NCBI RefSeq assembly: GCF_024347515.1
Contig: NZ_AP025493.1
Span: 1,798,001 to 1,862,000 of the forward strand
Direction: 5' to 3'
Length of the DNA: 64,000 nucleotides
Origin: Vibrio gigantis
Lineage (GTDB): Bacteria > Pseudomonadota > Gammaproteobacteria > Enterobacterales > Vibrionaceae
Positions 34,527-43,904 of the stretch are shown here, piece after piece. Numbering within the stretch: position 1 is the first letter of the stretch; each line of letters begins with the position of its first letter. The notes under the pieces were generated by a model. It saw nothing but the letters and a program-made list of their open reading frames with translations, did not search any database and had not been told where the DNA came from. A program made the translations under genes and the position numbers.

Positions 34527-36512
34527 TTAGGTTTTATCTGAAAAATGAGATTCATCGCTTAGATCTCCAGATTTTTCAGGCAATTCATTATGCTGTTTCT
34601 TTGCGATAGAACGCTCGATATCGTATTCACCACGCTTGTAGAGTACAAACATAGTGTCGTCTCGCTCGATATCGAAATAATCGCACATGTCATAAACCTC
34701 TTCTAAGGTCATGATTTTTTTATCAACCTGGCGACGAGAAATGTTGTATATGCTGAATATGGTCGCTGTAACTAGCTTGTTTTCTGATAGTTCGCCTGAA
34801 CCAGGAGCGACAACACGGTTAAACTCAAGATACTCACCGTTGTCGAGCATTGTCGTGTAGAGCTTTGCTTTCTCTTCCTGAGTACCGTCTGCATGAGCTT
34901 TTTCAGGATTATTGTAGCTATCACCATTTACCCATTGAGCTTTTATCCAGTTCTTCTTTTTACCACGCATCGCTCTATTGCCTTTGACACTTGGCGCTCC
35001 TTTGGCAGTAAACTCATTGCGAATTATGTCAATAGCTTGAAGAAGGTGTTTGTCTCTGGTGTATTGCGTAAAGTCCGCTTCGTCATCCAATAGTTTGGCT
35101 GGTACAGCGATATAACTGTCTGTTCGATAGGTTTCAACATCACCGATAGGTCGTCTACGCTTGTATTTGATCGTTAAACCAACATCTAACCCATTGACTT
35201 GATACTCTTGACACACATCTTCAAAGAACTCTTTTAGTCCATCAAAGTCAGATGCAGCTTCCTCAGAACAAGTTTTCTCTAAGTGATCCAAAATAGATGC
35301 ATAGGCTTCTGTTGCATTTAGGTTCGTAAAGTGTAGTGATGAATTATTACCGTGGTAACCACAGGCACGACCTATGTTGGCTTGTACGACTGCTGCAACG
35401 CTAGCAACAGTGCTATCCCAAGTCGAGATTAAATTGTTTTTCATCATAGCACCAAAGTTGATGCCAGCTCTTGCTCCAGCAACCGTGATTGCAATTAGCT
35501 TATCCTCAAAGATAAGAGCGTCATCAAACTCACGTTTAAAACGTTCTATACTGCAATGCTCATCTTCAGGGACGCCTGAAAGAGAGTTTCCCAGAATATA
35601 GACAGAACTCTCGTCGATGCCTTGGCTGATCAAAAACTTTTTTGCATCCATTGCGAATCCAGCGGGAACTCGGACTAAAGACCACCCCATACCTTCGTGA
35701 GATTTAAATTGCTGGATAAACTCGTTACGCTCTGGTGAGTCAACTAGGAAGTTTTTAGTGTCTTGCTCGAGACCTTTAACTTTGCCACTTTTCAGCATTT
35801 CACGGACACCATAATATTCATCGCTGGTTTTGTGGAATACTAATCGAGTGTTGAAATCACGCCTCAAAATAGAGTCTTTAAGTGCGTTTTGGGCGGCTTC
35901 TTGAGCCTCAAGAATAAGAGCTTGATCGTCATCACATTCGGCTTCTTCCTGAATTTCAATCGCCTCTTGATATTCAGTTTCAGCTCCATAAAGAGCGCCG
36001 AAAGGAGTAGCTGAAATGAATACAACTTTACAGCTATCGTTCTCTTGTTCAAGGTAATCAAAAATCTTGCTATATCTGACAGCGGATACGTTTGAACCGT
36101 AGTGACATTCATCAATGATGATCAGCTTAGGCGGATTACCTTTAAAGTCATTCTCTAACGCTTTTTCAAAATTAACAAAGTTACTGACGACTACATTCTT
36201 CGCCAATCTCAGATCAGCTTCGGCTTGTTCTTTTAGTGCGGTATCGGGCATGGTGACTAAGTAAAGTGTATCTTTAAGCTGCTTGCGGTCACAGATATCG
36301 GTGTCACTTAAACTGAGTCTTTGTAAGCAGCATAGGGCTAGAGCTATTCCTGATTTACCAGCTTGCATTTCAGCCGCCGTTACCACTGCTCGAACGTCGC
36401 CAATAAAAGCATTAAATGTTTTTGTTGCTGCATTGACTTGGTGGGAGTGAAGAGCATCGCTTTCTAGTATCGTATGAACCATATGGCGAAGTTTGTCTGC
36501 TTGAGTTGTCAA
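34527..36512 (-). CDS. SF2 helicase-like ATPase, copy 1 (661 aa)
   Basis: This has the same layout as its downstream paralogue: AAEMQAGKSG, LIIIDECHYGS, ISATPF, IGRACGYH. It also has about 35 extra residues after motif III, mostly Glu, Gln, Asp and Ala, forming a predicted acidic helix. The start is TTG at 36512, preceded by AGGA with short spacing. It is preferred because it keeps the N-terminus in register with the paralogue; the first ATG is ten codons in. The gap to copy 2 is 56 nt, so they form one leftward transcript, convergent with the BREX operon. Two paired SF2 ATPases could act as a heterodimer. Confidence 0.75.
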   Translation of the reverse strand: MTTQADKLRHMVHTILESDALHSHQVNAATKTFNAFIGDVRAVVTAAEMQAGKSGIALALCCLQRLSLSDTDICDRKQLKDTLYLVTMPDTALKEQAEADLRLAKNVVVSNFVNFEKALENDFKGNPPKLIIIDECHYGSNVSAVRYSKIFDYLEQENDSCKVVFISATPFGALYGAETEYQEAIEIQEEAECDDDQALILEAQEAAQNALKDSILRRDFNTRLVFHKTSDEYYGVREMLKSGKVKGLEQDTKNFLVDSPERNEFIQQFKSHEGMGWSLVRVPAGFAMDAKKFLISQGIDESSVYILGNSLSGVPEDEHCSIERFKREFDDALIFEDKLIAITVAGARAGINFGAMMKNNLISTWDSTVASVAAVVQANIGRACGYHGNNSSLHFTNLNATEAYASILDHLEKTCSEEAASDFDGLKEFFEDVCQEYQVNGLDVGLTIKYKRRRPIGDVETYRTDSYIAVPAKLLDDEADFTQYTRDKHLLQAIDIIRNEFTAKGAPSVKGNRAMRGKKKNWIKAQWVNGDSYNNPEKAHADGTQEEKAKLYTTMLDNGEYLEFNRVVAPGSGELSENKLVTATIFSIYNISRRQVDKKIMTLEEVYDMCDYFDIERDDTMFVLYKRGEYDIERSIAKKQHNELPEKSGDLSDESHFSDKT

Positions 36513-36550
36513 CTTTCCTAACCTAGTTTGTACTAAAAGAATAGTTGCAT

Positions 36551-36580
36551 ATTATAACGTATTAAGCGTGTTTTGGTGAA
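36551..36580 (-). promoter_or_regulatory. Candidate promoter of the SF2 ATPase pair
   Basis: On the minus strand, a TATAAT -10 lies 18 nt from TTCACC, a weak -35, about 40 nt before the TTG start. The -10 is exact; the -35 is poor. Confidence 0.35.
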
Positions 36581-36694
36581 ATACAACGCGGTCTTTAAGG
36601 GGAAAGGTCAGGGGGGGGCTTTTATAGGCAGGGAAGTGAAAAATCGTGAAGTTGAGGTTAAGGTCACAACGTTTAAGATTGATACTGACTGATT

Positions 36695-36725
36695 AAAAAA
36701 AAAAAGCCAGTGCGGATGCACTGGC
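36695..36725 (-). terminator. Terminator of the 145-residue leftward gene
   Basis: GCCAGTGC and GCACTGGC form a perfect 8-bp stem with a 4-nt loop. On the minus strand a run of at least ten T follows. It lies 28 nt after the stop of the leftward gene at 36754 and also shields the SF2 operon. Confidence 0.85.
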
Positions 36726-36753
36726 AAAATCGATGGGGTGAGGAAGTGCATAA

Positions 36754-37191
36754 TTATAATGATGAACGTTGACTTAATCGACAAAGCCACTCTTGTAATG
36801 AAAAACAATTTGAAATGATTCTTTCAGAATCAGATAAATCATCATTGAAATAAATCTTTAACTGATTATCTTCGCAATGTGTTTTCATGAAGTTCGATTT
36901 GTTCATCGTAAACACGACATCTAGAATGTCATCAAAACTCTCAACTTGATGAAGAAAGCGATTTGATAAACGCCCAGATAAAAGACTTCTATCTTCTGAG
37001 TACTGATGTGATAAACATACAAGTGTATGGGCTTGAGCGAATACAACAAATAAATCAATGGGGTCTTGAAAATGAACTGTTCGAGGATGGTGTTTTAATA
37101 CACTGAAATTTAAGGTAACAAGAGAACTGGCCTCAACATAGTTAGGCTGTGATGACAGTGCTTTTTGATTCTTAGATATAGCAAAACTCAT
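36754..37191 (-). CDS. Unknown protein (145 aa)
   Basis: A 145-residue mixed protein with no recognisable motif. It has hydrophobic strands (IDLFVVFAQAHTLVCLSH) and an acidic patch before a C-terminal aromatic helix (FSLQEWLCRL). AAGGA lies 7 nt before the ATG. It is followed by a strong terminator and preceded by 174 AT-rich bases, so it is a single-gene unit in the accessory region. Confidence 0.55.
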   Translation of the reverse strand: MSFAISKNQKALSSQPNYVEASSLVTLNFSVLKHHPRTVHFQDPIDLFVVFAQAHTLVCLSHQYSEDRSLLSGRLSNRFLHQVESFDDILDVVFTMNKSNFMKTHCEDNQLKIYFNDDLSDSERIISNCFSLQEWLCRLSQRSSL

Positions 37192-37365
37192 AAATTAATC
37201 CTTAATAAATCAAACCTCCCCAAAAAAGATTTAATGTTTAATTTATTATAGATTAATTTAAATGCGTAAAATTGGGGCTTAAATTACACAATTACAAAGC
37301 TAATGCCTTAATTAGTAATTGTCAAATGTTTTTGAATCGAATGTATGAAGCCTGTTTTTATCAAT

Positions 37366-37869
37366 TTAATCTTCAGCGTATAGCTCTTCGTAATCGATAA
37401 GGTGCATGTTTCTATCAATCCTTTTTAAATCCTCAAAAGCGAAAAGTTTCTTTGCAAGACGAATAGTGTCATAAGGTTCAGTTGTGTTAGCCATTATTAC
37501 TTCATGGCTATGAGGAACATGCACAAACTCAATGCTGCCAAATCTAGTCTTATAAAACCCCGACTTCCCAGTCGTGCCGAGAATTAAAACCATTGGAATT
37601 TGGGAGATAACACTCCAACGTGATAGGGCATCTTCGAAAGAGATGTAACACAGTTCGCCTTCTCGCAGTGACAAGGCTAGTTTGTCAAAGAAATCAGGCG
37701 GCAATGTCGAACGCAAGTAAACAAATCGCTCTAAATCAATACTGACAATGTAGTCATATTTTGCAATGATCTGCTCAATATCATCACTTCTAAAGATTGA
37801 GCAGATCTCCTCACGTTTATAGATAAACTTTTCTGTACGCCGATACTGCATTTCGAAAATCATTTTCAA
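37366..37869 (-). CDS. Unknown protein (167 aa)
   Basis: A 167-residue alpha/beta-looking protein with an N-terminal basic segment (MQYRRTEKFIYKREE), a YDYIVSIDLERF strand, and a C-terminal acidic end (DYEELYAED). A TTG start at 37869 has AAGGAG exactly 7 nt upstream, while the ATG two codons later would be 13 nt from it, so TTG is preferred. It shows no known catalytic motif. It faces left with a 174-nt gap to the 145-residue gene, so the two may or may not be co-transcribed. Confidence 0.55.
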   Translation of the reverse strand: MKMIFEMQYRRTEKFIYKREEICSIFRSDDIEQIIAKYDYIVSIDLERFVYLRSTLPPDFFDKLALSLREGELCYISFEDALSRWSVISQIPMVLILGTTGKSGFYKTRFGSIEFVHVPHSHEVIMANTTEPYDTIRLAKKLFAFEDLKRIDRNMHLIDYEELYAED

Positions 37870-38127
37870 GATGGAACTCCTTACATTAAAAATGATTAAA
37901 GTTATTGGCTTTAGCTACATTATTCTATGTTATGTTTAATATTAACACAACATTAAGTTGATAGATCTATATAGTCATAACTACAGGTGGTTATATTTTT
38001 TTGGAATTTAATTATTAAATGTTTAATTATTAAATTAAGGGAAATATAAAGTTTTAAAATATTCTTTACAGAGGGGGTTAATTATGGTTAATTAAAGTTG
38101 TTGGTTTTATTTTTAATGGATATAGTT

Positions 38128-38457
38128 ATGAGTGTTGAACTGAAAAATCAGAAAAAAAGAAAGTATCATTACATCAATAAAAGAAGTGTTGAAATTGTTT
38201 CTGATAAGAATGTCGATAATAATATTTTATGTATTTCAGATGAAGAAGCAATTTTTAAAGCTAATTCATTAACAGTTGAAGATCAACTCGAGCGCTTTAG
38301 GTATTCTGGAACTAAAGAAAAGTCCGTTACCAACAATTTATATCAGCAAAGCCCGAACCAAAAGGAGTCTCGTGTTCCTGGGCTATATGGTTGTAACAGG
38401 TATAAATCGAGAAGAAACGTAGCGACTGAAACATCAGAAAACTTCGTATTCTTTTAG
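38128..38457 (+). CDS. Small, AT-rich unknown protein (109 aa)
   Basis: The ORF is basic and polar (KNQKKRKYHYINKRS near the start, RYKSRRNVATE near the end), with no membrane or enzyme features, and low-GC codons. The start is uncertain: the ATG at 38128 has GGA about 7 nt upstream, and other ATG or TTG codons lie up to 10 codons earlier. It lies 33 nt before another small gene. It could be nucleic-acid binding from charge; nothing else supports function. Confidence 0.4.
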   Translation: MSVELKNQKKRKYHYINKRSVEIVSDKNVDNNILCISDEEAIFKANSLTVEDQLERFRYSGTKEKSVTNNLYQQSPNQKESRVPGLYGCNRYKSRRNVATETSENFVFF

Positions 38458-38490
38458 ACAGATAAACTCATAAAATCCGAAGGTGAATGC

Positions 38491-38760
38491 ATGAATAAAC
38501 AGCATCAATGTGAACGTATGCCAGAAGAGGTTGTTATCTATTTCACTGATCATTACACATCAGATCGACAATGGTTTCTATTCATTTCAGAAACTGCAAA
38601 AGAAAGAGACTTGGAGCTAAGCACGGAAATCAATAATGTGGGAGAACTTTTATGGCAAACGGCGTTTAATATTCGCTTTTGTCCTTATTGCTCGGAAAAA
38701 CTCGATATGAACAATGGGGAGCCTCACTTTCATAAAGCAGTGAACTACAAACTGGTTTAA
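38491..38760 (+). CDS. Small zinc-ribbon-like protein (89 aa)
   Basis: The C-terminal part contains RFCPYCSEKLDMN, a CxxC knuckle such as is found in zinc-ribbon proteins; no second close CxxC is present, although Cys7 and nearby His residues (HQCERM, HFHKA) could complete a site. AAGGTGAATGC is a good ribosome site. Small phage-borne and island-borne proteins of this look are common. It follows the 109-residue ORF by 33 nt. Confidence 0.55.
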   Translation: MNKQHQCERMPEEVVIYFTDHYTSDRQWFLFISETAKERDLELSTEINNVGELLWQTAFNIRFCPYCSEKLDMNNGEPHFHKAVNYKLV

Positions 38761-38897
38761 ACAATAACAGAGTGGTTACTTGTGTACCTCATTTACTTTC
38801 AGCCCTATTTCAGATGATCAATGCGAAATTCATGGAAAGGTGTAGAAGAGGAAACCAACCAGGACTTGCATATGGAAAGTATGTTGTTATTTAGCGG

Positions 38898-39689
38898 TTA
38901 GAGGGTATAAGCTTTCTTAGAAAGTAATCCACTGCTCAAGCGGACAGAGCCTTTGGGGTTACAAATTAAGGTGGTATTACCGTCAGCGATGACTTTCTCT
39001 ACAGCATTATGTTGATGTCCAGCCACCCAAAACCTCGCTCTTGAAATCAAATCATTACTTAGCCCTGCTTGGTAATAGGGAGTATAGACACTGTTGGAAT
39101 TTACTTCTGAGGCGAAGGCTTCTTTAGAAGGAAGATGATGTGAAACAACAAGATCAACTTTTTCTGGTAGGTTCTTAACGAACGATTTGTACTGCTCTTC
39201 AATCATTGAGCTGTCAATAAACTTAATGTCGTTCATCAACTCAGAATATGCTTCTACAAGCTCGGCAGAGTATGTATGGATAGGAAACCAGAGCGTTCCA
39301 CCAAAGATAGTGAATCCTTCCAACTCAATCGATTCATTATTCAAAAAGAACAGGTTTTTAGTAGTATCGCTATGAGCCTTAAGCTTTACTAGTACTGAAC
39401 TCGTATAATCTTTGATAACGCCAGATTTGGTAATGGATTCGTCGCCAAGGAGTGCGCTTTTTTTACAGTAGGATTTACTTTTATTGCTATACCATTCATG
39501 GTTTCCAGCAATGATGATGACTGTTTTAAAGTGGCGGCAAAGTACATTCTTTACGTATGCTATGCCTGAGAGACCGTTCGCCGTGTCACCTGCAACGATC
39601 AAAGTAGCTTCTTTATCGAAGTCATGCCAAAAATCACGTCGTATTCCGTGTATGTCGAGATGTAGGTCTGAGACAACGTAAAACTTCAA
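38898..39689 (-). CDS. Calcineurin-like metallophosphoesterase (263 aa)
   Basis: All metallophosphoesterase motifs are present in order: SDLHLD (7-12), VAGDTAN (about 32-38), AGNHEWYS (about 60-67), VVSHHLP (about 178-184) and GHQHNAVEK near 226. These bind the two metals and hydrolyse phosphoesters. No signal peptide is seen, so it is cytosolic; the substrate could be cyclic nucleotides, DNA ends or protein phosphate. It is a single leftward gene in the accessory region beside the tandem repeats. Confidence 0.85.
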   Translation of the reverse strand: MKFYVVSDLHLDIHGIRRDFWHDFDKEATLIVAGDTANGLSGIAYVKNVLCRHFKTVIIIAGNHEWYSNKSKSYCKKSALLGDESITKSGVIKDYTSSVLVKLKAHSDTTKNLFFLNNESIELEGFTIFGGTLWFPIHTYSAELVEAYSELMNDIKFIDSSMIEEQYKSFVKNLPEKVDLVVSHHLPSKEAFASEVNSNSVYTPYYQAGLSNDLISRARFWVAGHQHNAVEKVIADGNTTLICNPKGSVRLSSGLLSKKAYTL

Positions 39690-40654
39690 ACTATCATGGC
39701 CTTAAGATTGATTGACTACTTCATATTACATTGGTTATTGGGATTAGAGAAGTGAGTATATACGCTAAGGCACTTCTATCAGTTACTTGAAGTGTAATTT
39801 CTGGCCATAAAACAGTTGAGCACGGATACGACACAGAGCCTACCTATCGTTTCTCGCTGCGCAGCTGCGTCAAGTCAGCACAGCGAAGCTGTGCAATACC
39901 AAATGGTGGGATGACGTCAGCTATGCACTTATCGTCAAATTTATATATTCACGTAAAAAGTGCATAGCGTAAAGGAAGCGGGAGAAATGAGGAAACACAG
40001 TTGGGCACGGACACGACACAGGGCTTACCTATCGTTTCTCGCAGCGCAGCTGCGTCAGTCAGCACAGCGAAGCTGTGCAATACCAAATGGTGGGATGACG
40101 TCGGCTATGCACTTATCGTCAAATTTATATATTCACGTAAAAAGTGCATAGCGCAAAGGAAGCGGGAGAAACGAAGAAACATAGTTGGGCACGGATACGA
40201 CACAGATCCTACCTATCGTTTCTCGCAGCGCAGCTGCGTCAGTCAGCACAGCGAAGCTGTGCAATACCAAATGGTGGGATGACGTCAGCTATGCACTTAT
40301 CGTCAAATTTATATATTCACGTAAAAAGTGCATAGCGTAAAGGAAGCGGGAGAAACGAAGACACACAGTTGGGCACGGACACGACACAGGGCTTACCTAT
40401 CGTTTCTCGCAGCGTAGCTGCGCCAATAAACATGGAGTTGCTGTACTACTATAAGGTTAAGGGGTCACAAGTCGTCATTCATTAGAGACTTGTTACTATG
40501 ACAATCAGTCGGGAATTCATGTAATATGTTAGATTTACAAAGCATTTTTATTTTAATAGGACAGTTGGGTGAAGGTACGGAACAGTGTCATTCACGATAA
40601 GGTATCTCGCTTTGATTGATAGTAATACATCAATTTTCATATGATTATAATTTA
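39690..40654. other. 965-bp gene-free region with 184-bp tandem repeats
   Basis: The region separates the leftward phosphoesterase and the rightward helicase-like gene. It is mainly the tandem array 39815-40425. After it comes a short inverted repeat, ACAAGTC with GACTTGT and a 14-nt loop, near 40468-40495. Then AT-rich DNA leads into the helicase gene. Short ORFs inside the array repeat with it and are not supported as genes. Confidence 0.6.
39815..40425. repeat. 3.3 copies of a 184-bp tandem repeat
   Basis: Units begin GTTGGGCACGG (GTTGAG in the first) at 39815, 40000, 40184 and 40368; the fourth is cut at about 40425. Each unit has an internal palindrome CGCAGCTGCG, a GCACAGC-GAA-GCTGTGC hairpin, and a long-range pair CTATGCACTT with AAGTGCATAG. 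Copies differ at only a few positions. They do not carry unique spacers, so this is not CRISPR. They could be iterons, a repeated structured RNA or copies of a small insertion element. Confidence 0.9.
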
Positions 40655-42994
40655 ATGGAAAACAGTAAAGAGTATTTCTCATTACATGGAAATAAAAAAT
40701 GTAATGAGTGCATCATTGTATTATCAGATATGCTTCCAGAATGGGCTATGTACGATAATCGAAGAGTCATACATATTAAACATGTTAATGATATACAAAG
40801 AGTTTTAGAATATCATAAACGAGGTCTTATAGTTAAAAATTGGTTGAAAGCGATTTATATCTCTGATGAAAAAGTCTCGTTTTCAATGTTTAATAATTTT
40901 TTTATTTATAAAGAATCAAATATATCCAATATAAAAAGCATGCTCTTTCATGATCTTGATGGAAACGTAATATTTGAGTTTTTAAGTAACCCACTTATTG
41001 AAGACATAACTTTTAATTACTATTTATCTGTATATGAATTTTTGACAAGGCATAATGCATCGAACTTTTGCACATCAATGGCTATGTTGAAAGCTAGAAA
41101 ATCTGTAAAAGATCAATTTAGTCAAGAAGATATAGATAGTGCAATTGCATTTTCATTAGATCTAGATTTAACCTCAGTTGTAGAGATTAAAAGAAAGTCA
41201 GCCGAAAATTTTGTTCATCATATAGTTGATGAGTCATTGGTTTTTTCAAAAGAAGTGACTGATCCTGGTTCTTTTATTTATTTTGAAGGTGCAATTAATG
41301 GCAATAGTGAGTTGAATATCCTATATTTAAAACGTTTGCGAGGTATGGGGCGAGGGGACTTGTGGAAGTTTATACCTGATATTACTCTATTAAAATCAGG
41401 TACAGGTAGTGGTAAAACTGATTTGGCTCTAGACGTTGTTATTCATGCTCATCGCATAGGAAAAAAAACATCGATAATTTCAAATTTGAAGTCGGTAATT
41501 CAGTCTTATGAGCATAGGCTACAAGAAAAAGTCAGTCAGTTAATGGTAGAATTAGAGCCTTTCCATATTATAACATCAGAAGCAGTTCTCTATGAAATTG
41601 AAGAAAGTAAACATATTGCTACGACATTAAAATCATTAAGTAAACCGCATATTATAGATTCTGTGATGTCATCAGATATAATTATTATTGATGAGGTGGA
41701 AAAAGTTTTTGAGGCATTATATTCAAAAAGTAATAGCTATATAGACGAACGTGAAAAATCTATAGTTAGAGAATTACTTCAATATTCATTAAATGACCCT
41801 AATACGAAACTGTTGTTAATGGACGCGGATATTACTAACAAAATAACAAAAAATGTCATCAAAAGCTTGTTAAAGCTTGAAAGGAACGTATTACTTGCGA
41901 ACGCATATAATTCTTGTCTAGAACATGATTTTGGGTCTATAGAGGTATCTCTTTTAAATGGAAGTCATGAAAAACAAACTATCATTGATAAAATCCAAAA
42001 TGTGAATGAGAACTGTTTTGTATTCTCATCTTCAAAAGATAAAGTTGATGCTATCTTAAGAGAATCGGGATTTTTTAGTGATGATGGCAATGTAGATTAT
42101 ATAAGTGCCTTGGATAACAAAATACTCGTTATTGTGGCAAGCAAATTTTTGAAAGGACGCCATGAAGAGGCTGTCGAAAAATTTATCCGTAGCCCAAATA
42201 CGGAAATATTTAAGTATCATACTGTTATATGCAGTCCAGTTTTAAAAGAAGGCTTCAGTATTGAATCGAATTACACGGATACCGTTTATTGTTTATGTGA
42301 TAAAATTCTGACGCCTAAGGAAATAATACAGTCTTCTAGACGATTACGGAAAGCAAAGAAGATCCGATTTGGCATTTTTGGTCTATCTACACCGAGCACG
42401 TTAGACCATAATAAATATAATAATTCTCCTGAGGATTGGATAGAGTCTAGTATCGAATTTAGAAAGAAAGTGCTGATTGATAATTTTTATGATGCTCTTA
42501 AACTAACCTTAGCTAAGTTGAAGTTCAATATTGTTGAAGATTCATTTGATAATTTACCAAGTGGTTTTTATGGTAAGAAAAAAAATCCTCACTTTGATAA
42601 AGATGTGTTAGAAATTATCAGGACAGGGAGAAGTATTGGTCAGTTAGGCTCAGCAATTGAGAAAACTAAACTCGATGCAGCTCTACTCCTTCGAAGTATA
42701 CTTAAGGTCGGTTTAGTTCAAGACTTTATTATTATCTCTAGCAGAGAAGAGTATAAAGGTAAAAACTTTCATGGTTCATTTATAGGTATAGATAAGGAAC
42801 TATATAACCATAGAAGCATCATCAATCATATTCTTCCAAATAAACTCAAAATTTCTGAACGTAAAGATGAGAATATAGGCCAAGCTAAAATTACAAGGAA
42901 TATTAAAAATATATTCCAAGCGCTTGGTTTTAATTCTAAGAGAATTGACTCTGGAAAGTCTTACAAATTTACATGTGTGGCAGAGAATAAGTAG
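40655..42994 (+). CDS. Helicase-like replication ATPase (779 aa)
   Basis: A Walker A reads KSGTGSGKTDLALD at about 247-260 and Walker B IIIIDEVEKVF at about 343-353. Later SPVLKEGFSI and QSSRRLRKAKKIRFG near 558 resemble SF2 motifs V and VI. This pattern is close to origin-binding and replication helicases of plasmids and phages (CyRepA1-like), though I cannot confirm it. The N-terminal 200 and C-terminal 190 residues have no recognised domain. The start is unsure: ATG at 40655 is chosen; a TTG 13 codons earlier has no better site. Low GC marks it as acquired. The 184-bp repeat array lies directly upstream. Confidence 0.65.
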   Translation: MENSKEYFSLHGNKKCNECIIVLSDMLPEWAMYDNRRVIHIKHVNDIQRVLEYHKRGLIVKNWLKAIYISDEKVSFSMFNNFFIYKESNISNIKSMLFHDLDGNVIFEFLSNPLIEDITFNYYLSVYEFLTRHNASNFCTSMAMLKARKSVKDQFSQEDIDSAIAFSLDLDLTSVVEIKRKSAENFVHHIVDESLVFSKEVTDPGSFIYFEGAINGNSELNILYLKRLRGMGRGDLWKFIPDITLLKSGTGSGKTDLALDVVIHAHRIGKKTSIISNLKSVIQSYEHRLQEKVSQLMVELEPFHIITSEAVLYEIEESKHIATTLKSLSKPHIIDSVMSSDIIIIDEVEKVFEALYSKSNSYIDEREKSIVRELLQYSLNDPNTKLLLMDADITNKITKNVIKSLLKLERNVLLANAYNSCLEHDFGSIEVSLLNGSHEKQTIIDKIQNVNENCFVFSSSKDKVDAILRESGFFSDDGNVDYISALDNKILVIVASKFLKGRHEEAVEKFIRSPNTEIFKYHTVICSPVLKEGFSIESNYTDTVYCLCDKILTPKEIIQSSRRLRKAKKIRFGIFGLSTPSTLDHNKYNNSPEDWIESSIEFRKKVLIDNFYDALKLTLAKLKFNIVEDSFDNLPSGFYGKKKNPHFDKDVLEIIRTGRSIGQLGSAIEKTKLDAALLLRSILKVGLVQDFIIISSREEYKGKNFHGSFIGIDKELYNHRSIINHILPNKLKISERKDENIGQAKITRNIKNIFQALGFNSKRIDSGKSYKFTCVAENK

Positions 42995-43078
42995 TAATTT
43001 TTAAAATATTTATCTTATAAACGTATAAGGGATAATTAGTAGGGCCAGGTCATGAAAAAACGTGGTGGAATAAGGCTT

Positions 43079-43100
43079 GAGTGAAGCAATCATTTCACTC
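43079..43100 (+). terminator. Weak hairpin after the helicase-like gene
   Basis: GAGTGAA pairs with TTCACTC over an 8-nt loop, followed by ATTTCT. It lies about 85 nt after the gene. Confidence 0.35.
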
Positions 43101-43205
43101 ATTTCTACTGTAGTTTCATAATAAAAACAATGAGTTGTGGATAGATTTGACGAGCAGTTTTAGCTGTGATCATATACTGCTTTTTACATTAACGTTGCCA
43201 TCACT

Positions 43206-43658
43206 ATGAACGGGCTGACCCTTTTGAACCATATTTCAGTTATCAGCGACCCGCGCCACACTTGGAAAGTTGAACATTCGCTAACCGATATCATTTTCGT
43301 AATGGTGACAGTGGTTCTCGCAGGCGCTGACGGGGGAAGATATTGAAGATTTTGGAAAAGGGTGTACCTGTTTAATGACACCATAGCTTGAGTGGTGAAT
43401 ATGATTTCGGCAATAAAGTTTCAGCGGTGTTTCTCTAAGTGGATGAAAGATTGCCATGAAGTCACCAAAGGCGATGTTGTAGCGATTGGTGGCAAGACGA
43501 TTCTTGGTACCTATAACAAAGATAAACGCTGCGGTTCTATCCATATGGTTACTGCATTCAGTGCTGCTAATCAGACCGTTCTGGGTCAAGTGAAAATGGC
43601 GGATAAAATCATGAGAGTGAGCACTGAAATTCGTCTGCTAAGTAAAGCGGGTAGGTGA
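43206..43658 (+). pseudogene. Degraded ISAs1-family transposase
   Basis: The plus strand reads LLNHISVISDPRHTWKVEHS and LTDIIFVMV in one frame, then frameshifts. It reads FQRCFSKWMKDCHEVTKGD and NKDKRCGSIHMVTAFSAANQ, typical of ISAs1-type transposases. Several stops interrupt the middle, and the conserved catalytic DGKT has become GGKT. The remaining C-terminus is missing. The possible left end near 43042 (AGGGCCAGGTCATG) has no matching right end in the window. The element is dead. Confidence 0.85.
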
Positions 43659-43774
43659 ATGAGCATAAACTCATGAAGAGACCGAGGTAAGCCCTTCAGA
43701 GTCTGCTGTCGGCGGAAACCATTTTCAAGTGACTGTCAAGCTAGGTTAGTGTTGGCTAGTTTATTTCCATATCC

Positions 43775-43799
43775 CTATTAGTATATGCGATACTAATAG
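43775..43799. repeat. Perfect 10-bp inverted repeat
   Basis: CTATTAGTAT and ATACTAATAG pair exactly over a 5-nt loop in a gene-free region. It may be an operator, or part of the lost mobile element. Confidence 0.5.
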
Positions 43800-43876
43800 T
43801 AACCCAACCAATGAAGAGTTCGTGATTGCTCAACAGTCGGTAGAACTTCTGTAATTTAGCTTAAAATCAAATACTG

Positions 43877-43904
43877 AAAAGCGAGCCCAAGTGGCTCGCT
43901 TTTT
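43877..43904 (+). terminator. Intrinsic terminator, first copy of a repeated module
   Basis: AAAAGCGAGCC pairs with GGCTCGCTTTT over a 5-nt loop, followed by T residues. It has no gene directly upstream on the plus strand, which suggests that the gene it served was lost. An almost identical one is at 49305. Confidence 0.8.

Noticed and set aside
39960..40335. Short ORFs inside the repeat array
   Set aside because: They recur with each unit, have no ribosome site and no coding bias.
39815..40425. Tandem array as a CRISPR
   Set aside because: Units are 184 bp and contiguous, with no unique spacers and no cas genes.
39815..40425. Array as integron attC sites
   Set aside because: GTTGGGC fits the right core pattern, but no matching left core is on the same strand, and no cassettes lie between units.
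43392..43658. 88-residue ORF as an intact transposase
   Set aside because: It is the C-terminal piece of an interrupted frame with the catalytic Asp changed to Gly.
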